Shown: positions 7,790 through 15,631 of the stretch, one piece after another
Numbering within the stretch: the first letter of the stretch is position 1
Layout of the letters: every line of letters begins with the position of its first letter
DNA from: an uncultured Spirochaetota bacterium
GTDB lineage: Bacteria > Spirochaetota > Spirochaetia > Treponematales > Rectinemataceae
DNA length: 43,638 nt
Direction of reading: 5' to 3'
Assembly (NCBI GenBank): GCA_903821875.1
Contig: CAIJMU010000153.1
Location: forward strand, 1 to 43,638
Position numbers and translations under genes: made by a program
The notes under the pieces: model-generated
Databases searched by the model: none
What the model saw: only the letters and a program-made list of their open reading frames with translations
Told to the model about the DNA's origin: nothing

Positions 7790-8557
7790 CTATTTCTCCT
7801 CGCGCCGTTTTTTCAGGAAGTTCAGTATCGCGCGCTGCTCGCCCTTGTCGTAGGTGTCGACGATGAAGGGCTCGTTGCCGGTCGCCCTGATGCTGTAGAC
7901 CGCTCCAAGGTATTCCGCCAGGTTCCGCCGTTCCTTCTCGGGAAGGTCCTCGGAGAGGTTCAGGATGTTTTTCCCATCCACCGTGATCTTCGTCGCGGTC
8001 ACCCGAACCTTGGGCGAATACCTCTCGGATGATCTTTCAGACGATAAGGCCCACTCCTTGAAGGCTATAAACGTCTCATTTGCGGCCCTGGAATAGACCT
8101 CGGGCTCCTCGTCGGCATGATTTGCGAGCGCAGCTTCCAGGTAGCGGAGCTTGTGCGCATTGTTCTCGATCTTGAACCCCGCTTTTTTGAGTCCGGAGAA
8201 CCGATCCACGAAGACCTCGGCGATGATCTTCGCGTCGCTCAGGGTCTGGGGCGCCATTCCAAGGTTCTCATAAAGATGGAGGGCATAGTCGAGATATGAT
8301 CGATGGTCAGGCTCATAAAGTCTTTCCCTGTCAATAATTAGGCATCCAATACCGATAAGGAGGATGGAGGATCGGGCGTTATCGGCCAGGAGTTTCAGCC
8401 CGTCGTCGATCAGGGTAATATCCTTGGCGCGGAATGCCTCGATCGCCTTGCTGCCCGTTTCCCCTAGCTGGAGACTTTGGAGATATTGGAGATGGTATTT
8501 ATCGGACTGTCGGCCCGGCTCGAACACGTTCTTGATGACTTCTCTGGTCTTGGCCAT
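7790..8557 (-). CDS. Unknown prophage-end protein, opposite strand
   Basis: 255 residues, soluble and mostly helical, no motif recognised. It converges on Rz1 (1 bp apart) and is the last gene before the attachment site. Genes oriented against the lytic genes at a prophage end are often expressed in the lysogen (conversion, exclusion or regulation), so that kind of role is possible. GAGGAGCGCGC precedes the ATG. Two copies of a 15-bp direct repeat lie just upstream (8571-8612) and may be its operator. Confidence 0.6.
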   Translation of the reverse strand: MAKTREVIKNVFEPGRQSDKYHLQYLQSLQLGETGSKAIEAFRAKDITLIDDGLKLLADNARSSILLIGIGCLIIDRERLYEPDHRSYLDYALHLYENLGMAPQTLSDAKIIAEVFVDRFSGLKKAGFKIENNAHKLRYLEAALANHADEEPEVYSRAANETFIAFKEWALSSERSSERYSPKVRVTATKITVDGKNILNLSEDLPEKERRNLAEYLGAVYSIRATGNEPFIVDTYDKGEQRAILNFLKKRREEK

Positions 8558-8570
8558 GCGCGCTCCTCAT

Positions 8571-8612
8571 TGCCATTCTATTGCCATTTTTCCCGCGTGT
8601 CATTCTATTGGC
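8571..8612. repeat. Two direct repeats upstream of the prophage-end gene (possible operator)
   Basis: TGCCATTCTATTGCC (8571-8585) and TGTCATTCTATTGGC (8598-8612) are 27 bp apart in the leader of the minus-strand gene starting at 8557. They match the form TGYCATTCTATTGSC. Spacing and position suit a repressor or autoregulator site. Confidence 0.45.
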
Positions 8613-8730
8613 GAAAAATGAATCGCATAAAAACAGACTGCAAACTAGAGTATTTATTGATATTCGGGAGGTTGTGACATTAAATCAAGCGAAAGCAGAG
8701 GTATTTCTTTGCTATATAATACCCTTTTAA

Positions 8731-8765
8731 GGCGTGGGTGCTGGGTTCGATCCCCGGGCGGCTCA
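8731..8765 (+). other. 3' tRNA fragment, probable prophage attachment site (attR)
   Basis: The stretch CTGGG-TTCGATC-CCCGG (8741-8757) is a T-arm and GCGGCTC-A (8758-8765) is a 3' acceptor strand plus discriminator. No matching 5' half (GAGCCGC), D-arm or anticodon arm exists upstream, so this is not a functional tRNA. Phages that integrate into tRNA genes leave exactly such a 3' copy at one end. The host's tRNAs here also lack an encoded CCA. The full tRNA should be at the other prophage end, left of the window. Confidence 0.75.
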
Positions 8766-8806
8766 TTGTAAAGCAAAGACAGATCCTCCCATGCTAGCAT
8801 CCGGCC

Positions 8807-9934
8807 ATGAAAGCATTGGTATCGGTCGTCCGCTGCGCGGAATATGACCAGGCGGCAGTGGATGCCGCAGTGAAAGAGGCCTGCGACGCAGCGGGATTCC
8901 CCGATGCGACGGGCAAGTCGGTGCTCTTCAAGCCCAATATCCTGAAAAGCGCTGAGCCTGACGAGGCGGTGTGCACGCACCCGGCGGTATTGCGTGCGGC
9001 CATCCGCTACGCGAAGTCCAGGGGGGCCGCGCGAGTGCTCGTGGGCGAGTCGCCGGGCTTCCAGGTCGGCACGGCGGCCTTCAGGAAGAGCGGACTCCTC
9101 GAGGCTACTGCTTCAGAGGGTGCCGAGTGGGTCGACTTCGCGGACTCGGTCCAGGTCGAGAACCCCGAAGGCAAGGTCGTCAAGAACTTCACGCTGGCGA
9201 GGGCGGCTGTCGAATCTGACATCCTGGTGTCGCTCTGCAAGCTGAAGACGCACCAGCTGATGTACTTCACGGGGGCGATGAAGAACCTATTTGGTTGCAT
9301 CCCGGGCTTGCAGAAGCCACAGTTCCACATGCGCTTTCCCGACCGGGCACACTTCGGCCAGATGCTCACGGACCTCAACCTGGCGCTCAGGGCGGAATTC
9401 GCCATCATGGACGCCATCGTCGGGATGGAGGGGCCGGGACCGGGTTCGGGTTATCCGAGGAAGATAGGGGCTGTCCTTGCCTCCCGCGATCCCCTGGCCC
9501 TCGACCGCACGGCCTGCAGGCTCATAAACCTCGATCCGAAGCTGGTCTTCAACCTCGAGGATGCGCTGCTTCGCGGAGCCTGGGTCTCCTCCGACGCCGA
9601 GATAGAGGTAATTGGGACCAATCCCGAAGAGCTCATGGTGGAGGACTGGAAGCAGGTCCCGAGGGAAGCCGATGGCGGGAAGAAGATGCCTGCCTTCATG
9701 CAGAACCTCTTTGTCTCACGGCCCTTTTTCTCGCGCACGAAGTGCGTGGCCTGCAAGGCCTGTGTGACGATCTGTCCGGGCCTGGCCCTCGAGCTCGTGC
9801 CCGATCCGAAGTCGAAGGCCAGGAAGAGCGTGAGGGTCGACTACGACAAGTGCATCCGCTGCTACTGCTGCCACGAGGTCTGCGCCGACGACGCCATCGT
9901 CGTCAAGCGGATGAGGCCGCTGGGCTTCTCATAA
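8807..9934 (+). CDS. DUF362 protein with C-terminal 2x[4Fe-4S] ferredoxin domain
   Basis: 375 residues. The N-terminal ~290 residues match the DUF362 pattern (FKPNILKSAEPDEAVCTHP, a LVGESPGF segment, SLCKLKTHQLMYFTGAMKNLFG). The C-terminus has two ferredoxin cysteine clusters, CVACKACVTICP near 308-319 and CIRCYCCHEVC about 30 residues later, enough for two [4Fe-4S] centres. Family members are proposed electron-transfer proteins, but the substrate is unknown. It is monocistronic: the prophage end lies upstream and a converging gene downstream. Confidence 0.88.
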   Translation: MKALVSVVRCAEYDQAAVDAAVKEACDAAGFPDATGKSVLFKPNILKSAEPDEAVCTHPAVLRAAIRYAKSRGAARVLVGESPGFQVGTAAFRKSGLLEATASEGAEWVDFADSVQVENPEGKVVKNFTLARAAVESDILVSLCKLKTHQLMYFTGAMKNLFGCIPGLQKPQFHMRFPDRAHFGQMLTDLNLALRAEFAIMDAIVGMEGPGPGSGYPRKIGAVLASRDPLALDRTACRLINLDPKLVFNLEDALLRGAWVSSDAEIEVIGTNPEELMVEDWKQVPREADGGKKMPAFMQNLFVSRPFFSRTKCVACKACVTICPGLALELVPDPKSKARKSVRVDYDKCIRCYCCHEVCADDAIVVKRMRPLGFS

Positions 9935-9970
9935 TTGTGAGTTGATGGCCCCCGGGGAGCGCCGCCAGAG

Positions 9971-11482
9971 TCACTCCTCCTGCACGCCGTACTCCACGAG
10001 CTTGTTGAGGAGGGTTCGTCGGCTAATGCCGAGGGTATCGGCGATGGCCTGGCGCCGGCCATCCTGGAGGGCGAATTCCCTGAGTATGGCCCAGCGCTCG
10101 ATGTCCGCGAGGGTGGCCCCAGGAAGCGGGGCGGCCTCTGGGTCGGCACCGACCAGGGATGGCGCGTCGCTGTCCGGGATGGAGGCAGCGATGCTGGCCA
10201 GGAGGCCCCGCGGGTGATCCGAGCCCGAGCGCTCGCCAAGGCCGAAATCCCGTTCGCGGAGCACTGGCCCGTCGCAGAGTATGAGGGCGCGCTCGAGCAT
10301 GTTTTCGAGTTCCCTGATGTTGCCTGGAAAGGCATAATTGCCAAGGGCGTCGAGCGCGTCGGCGCTGATGCCTCCCGCCCGGCCGGGACGTAGGTGCTTT
10401 TCCATGATGAAGGCCGCGAGGGAGGGGATGTCCTCGGGGCGCTCCCGGAGGGGAGGTATCTGGAGGGGTATCACGTTGAGGCGGTACAGGAGGTCTTCGC
10501 GGAACTTCCCTTCCCGTACTAATTGTGAAAGGTTCCTGTGGCTGGCCGCGATGATGCGGATGTCGATGGGCAGGCCCTGGGTCGCTCCGAGGCGCTGGAT
10601 GCGCCGGTCCTGGAGGACGCGGAGGAGCTTCACCTGGAGGTGGAGGGGCATGTCCCCGATTTCGTCGAGGAAGAGGGTGCCGCCGTTGGCCAGTTCGAAC
10701 ATGCCCGTCTTCCGCCGCTCTGCTCCCGTGAAGGCCCCCTTCTCGTGGCCGAAGAGCTCGGTCTCGAGGAAGCCCTCGGGGATGCCGCCGAGGTTGACCG
10801 GCACGAAGGGCTTGCCTGAACGGTCCGAGAGGCCGTGGATCCAGGCGGCGAGGACTTCCTTGCCCGTGCCGCTTTCCCCTCCGATCAGTATGCTGGCCGT
10901 GCTTGGGGCGGCCTTGCGCGCAATTGCCAGGACATTCCGCATGCCCGCGTTGGCTGACTCAAGGAGCCCCTTCGAACGGGGACGCCAGCCGAGGTCCTCG
11001 CCCCCCTCCCCTGATTCGGAGCCGGTGGAATCGGCTTCGCTTCCGCTGCTTCCCTGCTGGGCTTCGAGCCGGGTCCGTATACGGAGACTCCGCTCGAGCC
11101 TGAAGCTTCGGACTGCCTTTGCGATCCGGAGCGAGAGCTCGCCTGGCTCGAAGGGTTTCACCAGGTAGTCGAAGGCGCCCCGGCGCATGGCTTCCACCGC
11201 ATCCGCTATGTCGCTGTAGGCTGAAATGACGAGGGCGGGCACGGAGGGGCCTGCCTCCTGGAGCCAGGCAAGAAGTCCCAGGCCGCCGGCCCCCTCCATC
11301 CTTAGGTCGGTGACGACAACATCGAACTCGCGGGCTTCCAGGATGTTGCGGGCCGCCTCCGCAGAAGCTGCTGTCTCGACCCGGTGTCCGTCCAGTTGCA
11401 GGTACTTGGAAAGGAGTTCCCGGATCTTCTCCTCGTCATCGACCAGGAGGACACGGAGGCCTTCGCCTTCGAATTTTTTCAT
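9971..11482 (-). CDS. NtrC-family sigma54 response regulator (ZraR-like)
   Basis: 503 residues: receiver domain (phospho-acceptor Asp 59 in VTDLRM, acidic pair 15-16), AAA+ domain with GESGTGKE and the sigma54-contact loop GAFTGA, and a C-terminal Fis-type helix-turn-helix (QAIADTLGISRRTLLNKL). The open frame extends further upstream, but the ATG at 11482 overlaps the kinase stop by 4 bp and starts the receiver domain, so it is the start. With the membrane kinase it forms a two-component pair of the ZraSR type. The likely target is the sigma54 promoter at 13600-13617. Confidence 0.9.
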   Translation of the reverse strand: MKKFEGEGLRVLLVDDEEKIRELLSKYLQLDGHRVETAASAEAARNILEAREFDVVVTDLRMEGAGGLGLLAWLQEAGPSVPALVISAYSDIADAVEAMRRGAFDYLVKPFEPGELSLRIAKAVRSFRLERSLRIRTRLEAQQGSSGSEADSTGSESGEGGEDLGWRPRSKGLLESANAGMRNVLAIARKAAPSTASILIGGESGTGKEVLAAWIHGLSDRSGKPFVPVNLGGIPEGFLETELFGHEKGAFTGAERRKTGMFELANGGTLFLDEIGDMPLHLQVKLLRVLQDRRIQRLGATQGLPIDIRIIAASHRNLSQLVREGKFREDLLYRLNVIPLQIPPLRERPEDIPSLAAFIMEKHLRPGRAGGISADALDALGNYAFPGNIRELENMLERALILCDGPVLRERDFGLGERSGSDHPRGLLASIAASIPDSDAPSLVGADPEAAPLPGATLADIERWAILREFALQDGRRQAIADTLGISRRTLLNKLVEYGVQEE

Positions 11483-12942
11483 GGCATTGTTTTCCCTTCC
11501 CTGCTGCCCTCGAGCGGCAGGGTGACGATGAAGGACGATCCCGCAGGCTTCCTGAAGCGATAAGTGACTTTTCCCCCTGCGGCCTCCGCCAGTTCCTGGA
11601 CCAGGCTGAGTCCTACACCTGAGCCATGCTTCTTGGTGGTGAAAAAGGGATCGAAGACGCGGCGCCTGATTTCCCGGGCGATGCCTCCAGCCTGGTCCCT
11701 CACCTCGATCTGGAGGCGTCCGCGGAGCCTCGACCACCGCATCTCGACTGTCCCGTCGACGGCTCCGTGGAGGGCGTAGGCATCGAGGGCATTGTCCACG
11801 AGATTGACAAGGATGGAGCGGAGCGATTCCCCCGACAGGGCTGGACTGGTGGTTTCGCCCGACCCGGAGGCCGGAGTGGCCTGGATCGGGACAACGCGGC
11901 CCCTCCAGGCGGGCATGCTGTCCACGAGGGCAGAAAGCCAGGGTTCGGGGCTTCCGCGGAAGGCAGGCTCGAAGTCAGCCTTCTGCATTTGCGCGGGGCT
12001 GCCCGCGCTCAAGCTGACGCTGAGGGGGGGGCTCTGAGCTTCCTGCCCGAGGACCCGGCGTACCTCGCGGATCTGGAACTCGATGCGCTTCGCCTCCTCC
12101 CCGATCGACACGAGGGCCGGGAAGTGCTCCTCGCCGAGCTGCCGCTCAAGGAGGGACTTTTGCATGATGATGATCGACAGGGGGTTCCTGATCTCATGGG
12201 CGAGGGTACGGGCGGCAGTACCGAGGCGTGCCAGGGCGCGCTGCGAGTCGATCTCTGACTGGAGCCTCTGGATTCGGAGGAAGAGCCAGACCAGGCCTCC
12301 GAAGAGGAGGAGGGCCGCCCCGCCGAGCCCGAATATGAGGGTCTGCCTGAGGTACATGCCTGACAGGAGCTTCGAACCATCGTACTTCAATACGATGATC
12401 TCACGAGCCGGCATCTGGTTGAGCATCCTTCCCATGCCCATGCCCGTGCGGCCTCCGCCAGCCTGCATGCCCTGCCGCGCGCGGAGCATCCCGGGTCCCA
12501 TCTTCAAATAGAACACGATGCCCCCGGGCCTCCGGACCACGAGGTCTCCGAAGGGCTGGACGCTCTGTCCATTCTTGCTTCCCAGGAGCTCGCCGGGGTC
12601 GGGCAGCTCCTCTCCCCAGGCTATGACATACCCGTCCCTCCCGGTGAAGACACCGAGTCCGAGGACGTTTTCCATGACCTCAGGAAGGCCCGTCTTGAGT
12701 TCTTCGGGGGAGGTGGCCCTGAATGGAAGGCGAAGCTCCGGCTGGGGGGCGACGAGCCAGGGTTCGATGGCGGCAGCGGCCTGGGCCGCCTGCCGGTCGA
12801 TGGTCAGTTGGCCATAGTCCTGGTTGGCGCGGCTGAGGAGCACAAGGGCGGCTGCAACAAGGACCAGGAAGAGGAGGGCAATGAGTCCGAAGCCGAGCCT
12901 CAGCCACGATTCCGTGCCTGCGGGCCTGTCTCGCTTGTCCAC
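11479..12942 (-). CDS. Membrane sensor histidine kinase with Met-rich periplasmic loop (ZraS-like)
   Basis: 487 residues: TM1 about 13-37, a ~160-residue periplasmic domain, TM2 about 201-222, HisKA with His 249 (LAHEIRNPLS), and an ATPase domain with an N box (NLVDNALDAY) and glycine motifs. The end of the periplasmic domain (about 148-177) has seven Met in some 30 residues, mixed with Gly and Arg. A similar Met/Gly composition is found in the secreted protein encoded just upstream, which suggests soft-metal sensing such as Cu(I) or Ag(I). Start is a GTG behind GGGGGA. It is translationally coupled to the regulator. Confidence 0.88.
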   Translation of the reverse strand: MDKRDRPAGTESWLRLGFGLIALLFLVLVAAALVLLSRANQDYGQLTIDRQAAQAAAAIEPWLVAPQPELRLPFRATSPEELKTGLPEVMENVLGLGVFTGRDGYVIAWGEELPDPGELLGSKNGQSVQPFGDLVVRRPGGIVFYLKMGPGMLRARQGMQAGGGRTGMGMGRMLNQMPAREIIVLKYDGSKLLSGMYLRQTLIFGLGGAALLLFGGLVWLFLRIQRLQSEIDSQRALARLGTAARTLAHEIRNPLSIIIMQKSLLERQLGEEHFPALVSIGEEAKRIEFQIREVRRVLGQEAQSPPLSVSLSAGSPAQMQKADFEPAFRGSPEPWLSALVDSMPAWRGRVVPIQATPASGSGETTSPALSGESLRSILVNLVDNALDAYALHGAVDGTVEMRWSRLRGRLQIEVRDQAGGIAREIRRRVFDPFFTTKKHGSGVGLSLVQELAEAAGGKVTYRFRKPAGSSFIVTLPLEGSREGKTMP

Positions 12943-12968
12943 TGCATCCCCCTTATGCCGACTATATC

Positions 12969-13001
12969 AAAAAGGCGCGGGAAGGGTGAGCTTCCCGCGC
13001 C
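12969..13001 (-). terminator. Terminator after the Met-rich secreted protein gene
   Basis: GGCGCGGGAAG (12974-12984) pairs perfectly with CTTCCCGCGCC (12991-13001), an 11-bp stem with a 6-nt loop. On the minus strand it is followed by TTTTTGATA. It lies between the secreted-protein gene and the kinase gene, so it would separate strong expression of the former from low expression of the regulators. Confidence 0.85.
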
Positions 13002-13026
13002 ATCCGCGAAGCGGTCAGGATGCTTC

Positions 13027-13506
13027 CTAGCCGCGATTGCTCATGGGGCCGTAGTTCCCGCAATTGTTGCCGGGACCCTGGCCCTGCCCGCCCATCATGG
13101 GCCGACCCTGGCTCTGGCCATCCATCATCCTATGGCCGCGACCCTGACCCATGCCCTTTCCCCGAGCCTGGCTCAGGTCATATTCCTTCTTGTTGAAGGT
13201 CAGCTTGGTGACATGCATGAAGGCGTACTCGGGGGCCAGGGAGACGCTCGTGGCGTAGCCTTCAACCGAGACCGTCGCTCCCTCTTTCAGCCCATCGACA
13301 AAGCCGAAGAGCTGCTGGAGCCCTCCGACGTAGTAGGTCTTGTCCTTGCTCTTGACGGCGATCATGCCATTGACGAAGGCGAGGGTTCCGTCCGCCTTGG
13401 TGATGGTCTGGGTCTGGGCCCCTTGAGGGCTCTGCACCATGGGCTGGGCCACCACCGAGGCAGCGCTGATCAAACCGATCATTACGACTACTGCTGTGCG
13501 ATTCAT
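13027..13506 (-). CDS. Secreted Met/Gly-rich protein, ZraP-like in context
   Basis: 159 residues. A signal peptide (about 1-20, cleavage after VVAQ or nearby) is followed by a ~90-residue beta-type domain and a C-terminal tail (from about 115) rich in Gly, Met, Gln and Arg, with His and one Cys: GKGMGQGRGHRMMDGQ and repeats. The tail resembles metal-binding segments of periplasmic resistance proteins. The gene lies upstream of a ZraSR-type pair and has a -24/-12 sigma54 promoter, as zraP has. Sequence similarity to ZraP itself is not evident; the parallel is organisational. Metal binding is an inference. Confidence 0.75.
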   Translation of the reverse strand: MNRTAVVVMIGLISAASVVAQPMVQSPQGAQTQTITKADGTLAFVNGMIAVKSKDKTYYVGGLQQLFGFVDGLKEGATVSVEGYATSVSLAPEYAFMHVTKLTFNKKEYDLSQARGKGMGQGRGHRMMDGQSQGRPMMGGQGQGPGNNCGNYGPMSNRG

Positions 13507-13836
13507 GTTGTCTCCCTGTCGATCGCTGTTCGCGCATCGACGTTACGGATGCTGGTCTGGCGCTACTGCGCCGGGGTCAACGACCCCATGCCATGAATAA
13601 AGCACGATCTGTGCCAAGGATAGTGAATGCTGAAGAAAAAACTCATAGTAGATTATAAAGCTATATAATACATAAAAATAAAAAGAAGATTGCATAAGGG
13701 AGATGGCTGCTGGGCAGGCCCGCGATTGTGCCGCCGTGCCGGGCTGGGGAACAATTTTCCCGGATCTGGGCGGAACCGGGTAGATAATGAGTAGAGTTTT
13801 CCTCGGGGTCGGCTGCGGCTGCGGCTAGGGCAGCCT
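13507..13836. other. 330-bp intergenic region
   Basis: Contains the sigma54 promoter at 13600-13617 and an AT-rich block around 13650-13685 that includes TATATAATA. Beyond that is GC-rich sequence with a short GGCTGCGGCT repeat near the end of the ATPase gene. GGGAA-N5-TTCCC near 13748-13762 is a weak candidate activator site. I see no convincing gene on either strand. Confidence 0.6.
13600..13617 (-). promoter_or_regulatory. Sigma54 (-24/-12) promoter of the Met-rich protein gene
   Basis: On the minus strand: TTGGCACAGATCGTGCT. The invariant GG and GC are exactly 10 bp apart and TGGCAC is a perfect -24 box. The predicted start site is near 13590, giving an ~85-nt leader before the ATG at 13506. 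The adjacent NtrC-type regulator is the obvious activator. Confidence 0.82.
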
Positions 13837-14970
13837 CTACACTATCAGGCCAGCCAGCCATTCTGCCGCCTGGTGCAGCTCCTCACCGGTGGACCAGGTC
13901 TTTTTGCGCGCTGGTGCCAGCACCAGCTGTATCCGTTTTGCGTCAGGAAAAGAAGGTCCCAGTTGCGCAAAACCTGGCGAGAGCTTCTCGCCGGAGATCC
14001 CCACCTCGATGAGGTGGCTCACCATGTCCCTCTTGACGATGGCAAAATCGATCTCGCGCCCATCGCGCGTTCGGAGGTAGTGGAGAGAGCGCTCGCTGCC
14101 ATCCCGGTCTTCGAAATAGTGGAGGGCCTTGAGCAGGCTGCAGGCTACCGCGTTTTCGAGGCGTGGACCTGGACTGTCTGCAACCTGACCTGTGTCGTAG
14201 AAATAGTACTTGGGCTCCTTGAGCAGGGAGCGGGCGAGGTTCCGGTGCCAGGGACGGACAGGGAAAACCACATAGAGGTTCTCGAGGATCCCGAGCCAGC
14301 GTTTTACCGTCTTGGCGTCCTTCCGGAGGTCCCGGGCCAGGGCGGCGATGGACAGGGGGCTCCCGACCCTCTCTCGCAGGAGATCCATGAGGAGCTCCAT
14401 GGAGTGGAGGTCCGAGACGGTAACGAGGTCGAGGAGATCCTGGCGGAGGATGATGTCCATGTGGGATTTCTTCCAGCGACTGTACATGCTGCCATCATTT
14501 TCGAGGAAGGGTTCGGGAAAGCCTCCGACCCTGAGGATCCGTTCCAATGCCTCCTGCGGCTCCATCTGGCTGGATAGTTCGCGCACATCAAAGGGATGGA
14601 GGCGATACAGGAAAAAGCGCCCAGAAAAGCTCCCAGTGAGGCTGTCATCCAATTTTCGATGGATTTCAAGGCTCGCACTCCCGGTGACGAGGATGGCTGG
14701 GGGAATGCCTTCGAGGTCATACAGGCCCTTCAGGTACTGTTTCCATTCAGGCTTTTTGTGGAGTTCATCCAGGACAATGAGTTCTTTCTTGCGATCCCAG
14801 CTGCGGTCACGGATAGTGACACGATGTTCGCAGTCTTCGTAGTCGAGATGCTGGGTGGAAAGTCCCAGGTTCTTCGCCAGGGAGGTCTTGCCGCAATGGC
14901 GGGGCCCGGTGATGAGCACGATATTTCGGGAAAGATCGGGGTGGATCAGGGCTGCAAGGTCACGAAGCAT
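13837..14970 (-). CDS. AAA ATPase with DUF4143 domain
   Basis: 377 residues. Walker A is GPRHCGKTS (22-30) and Walker B-like is LIVLDELHK. Then come a VTGSASLEI segment and a C-terminal nuclease-like DUF4143 region with the GREIDFAIV motif. This widespread family, often called ATP-binding proteins of the AAA_14/DUF4143 type, has no settled function; it is frequent near mobile or toxin-antitoxin-like loci. No partner gene is adjacent. A direct repeat and a palindrome precede its start and may regulate it. Confidence 0.85.
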   Translation of the reverse strand: MLRDLAALIHPDLSRNIVLITGPRHCGKTSLAKNLGLSTQHLDYEDCEHRVTIRDRSWDRKKELIVLDELHKKPEWKQYLKGLYDLEGIPPAILVTGSASLEIHRKLDDSLTGSFSGRFFLYRLHPFDVRELSSQMEPQEALERILRVGGFPEPFLENDGSMYSRWKKSHMDIILRQDLLDLVTVSDLHSMELLMDLLRERVGSPLSIAALARDLRKDAKTVKRWLGILENLYVVFPVRPWHRNLARSLLKEPKYYFYDTGQVADSPGPRLENAVACSLLKALHYFEDRDGSERSLHYLRTRDGREIDFAIVKRDMVSHLIEVGISGEKLSPGFAQLGPSFPDAKRIQLVLAPARKKTWSTGEELHQAAEWLAGLIV

Positions 14971-14990
14971 AGGACAATAATGGAATAGAC

Positions 14991-15034
14991 TCCCGAAATG
15001 TCAAGGCAAAACGGGATTTGTATCCCGAAATGTC
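14991..15034. promoter_or_regulatory. Direct repeats and palindrome upstream of the AAA ATPase
   Basis: TCCCGAAATGTC occurs at 14991-15002 and again at 15023-15034, 32 bp apart (about three helical turns). CGGGAT-TTGT-ATCCCG (15012-15027) forms a palindrome overlapping the second copy. It lies just upstream of the minus-strand start at 14970, suitable for an operator. Confidence 0.5.
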
Positions 15035-15097
15035 GGATATGTGCTCGCCGCGTCAGCCTGCGCTCTGTCCGAAGGGCCAGGTACCGTGCTTGTGGAT

Positions 15098-15122
15098 AAA
15101 AAAAACCGCCCTCGCGGGCGGT
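15098..15122 (-). terminator. Terminator of the fliS-flgN-like operon
   Basis: ACCGCCC/GGGCGGT stem with a 4-nt GC-rich loop. On the minus strand it is followed by a run of eight T. It lies 26 bp after the stop of the flgN-like gene. Confidence 0.88.
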
Positions 15123-15147
15123 GCAATCTTTTATTGGGCTGTCTGTC

Positions 15148-15618
15148 TCAGGCGCCGAGATCGAGGATGGTTCCCCGCTCTTCGTTGCTATAGACCCGGC
15201 GCGCGCCGAGGGCCTTGCGGTTAGTCAGTATCTGGAGGCGCACATCCTCCATGCGGGTGCGGAGTAGGCTTCGGTTTTCCTCGTTGCGGCGAAGGACTTC
15301 CTTGCGGAGATCCTGGAGGGAGGAACGGAGGCTACCCACCTCACGGCCGGCGGGATCTCCCGCTGGCAGGGCAGCGCGGTAGAGTTCCTCGAGGGGATCG
15401 ATGGCCTTCTGGAAGGTATAGATCTCGGAGACGATGCCTTCCTCGATTTCGACATGGGCGACGAGGCGGTCAACGTCATCGGACTCGATGTCGCCCTTCT
15501 CGTGGTCAAGGACCTCAAGGTATCGCTCGAATTTGCGGCGCTGATCGAAGAGGAGTTCGCGGAGGCGGTGGAGGAGAGCCACCCGCTTCTCAAAATCACC
15601 ATCCTGGCGCGCGGCCAT
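15148..15618 (-). CDS. FlgN-like flagellar export chaperone
   Basis: 156 residues from the ATG at 15618; the frame is open further upstream but would overlap fliS. It is highly charged, almost all helix and coiled coil, and ends in a RRVYSNEERGTILDLGA tail. Size, helical character and position 13 bp behind fliS fit a FlgN-type chaperone for hook-associated proteins. GGGAGCAGG precedes the start. Sequence identity to classic FlgN is low, so the name is tentative. Confidence 0.62.
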   Translation of the reverse strand: MAARQDGDFEKRVALLHRLRELLFDQRRKFERYLEVLDHEKGDIESDDVDRLVAHVEIEEGIVSEIYTFQKAIDPLEELYRAALPAGDPAGREVGSLRSSLQDLRKEVLRRNEENRSLLRTRMEDVRLQILTNRKALGARRVYSNEERGTILDLGA

Positions 15619-15631
15619 TTTTCCTGCTCCC

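Larger units (their letters stand above)
1..8765. mobile_element. Prophage right arm (tail fibre, DGR and lysis modules)
   Basis: A co-oriented run of tail-fibre genes, a diversity-generating retroelement and a lysis cassette ends at a 3' tRNA fragment (8731-8765). Ordinary chromosomal genes start directly after it. The left part (head, packaging, integrase, other att site) is outside the window, so the element's size is unknown. All genes are on the plus strand except the last one, which converges on them and sits at the chromosome junction. Prophage identity is well supported by gene content; whether it is still inducible cannot be judged. Confidence 0.88.

Noticed and set aside
8711-8720. 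Strong TATATAAT promoter for the tRNA fragment
   Set aside because: No -35 box at the right distance and nothing functional downstream. Similar CTATATAATA strings near 13662 and 35762 look like AT-rich intergenic sequence.
8700-8766. Complete tRNA gene
   Set aside because: Only the T-arm and 3' acceptor strand can be folded; the upstream TATAATACCC stretch offers no D-arm, anticodon arm or matching 5' acceptor.
8792-8803. Shared TGCTAGCATCCG upstream of the DUF362 gene and parE (also 25402-25413) as a common regulatory motif
   Set aside because: Only two copies noticed, no -35 partner at proper spacing in either case, and no functional link between the genes; it may be coincidence or a weak extended -10 box.
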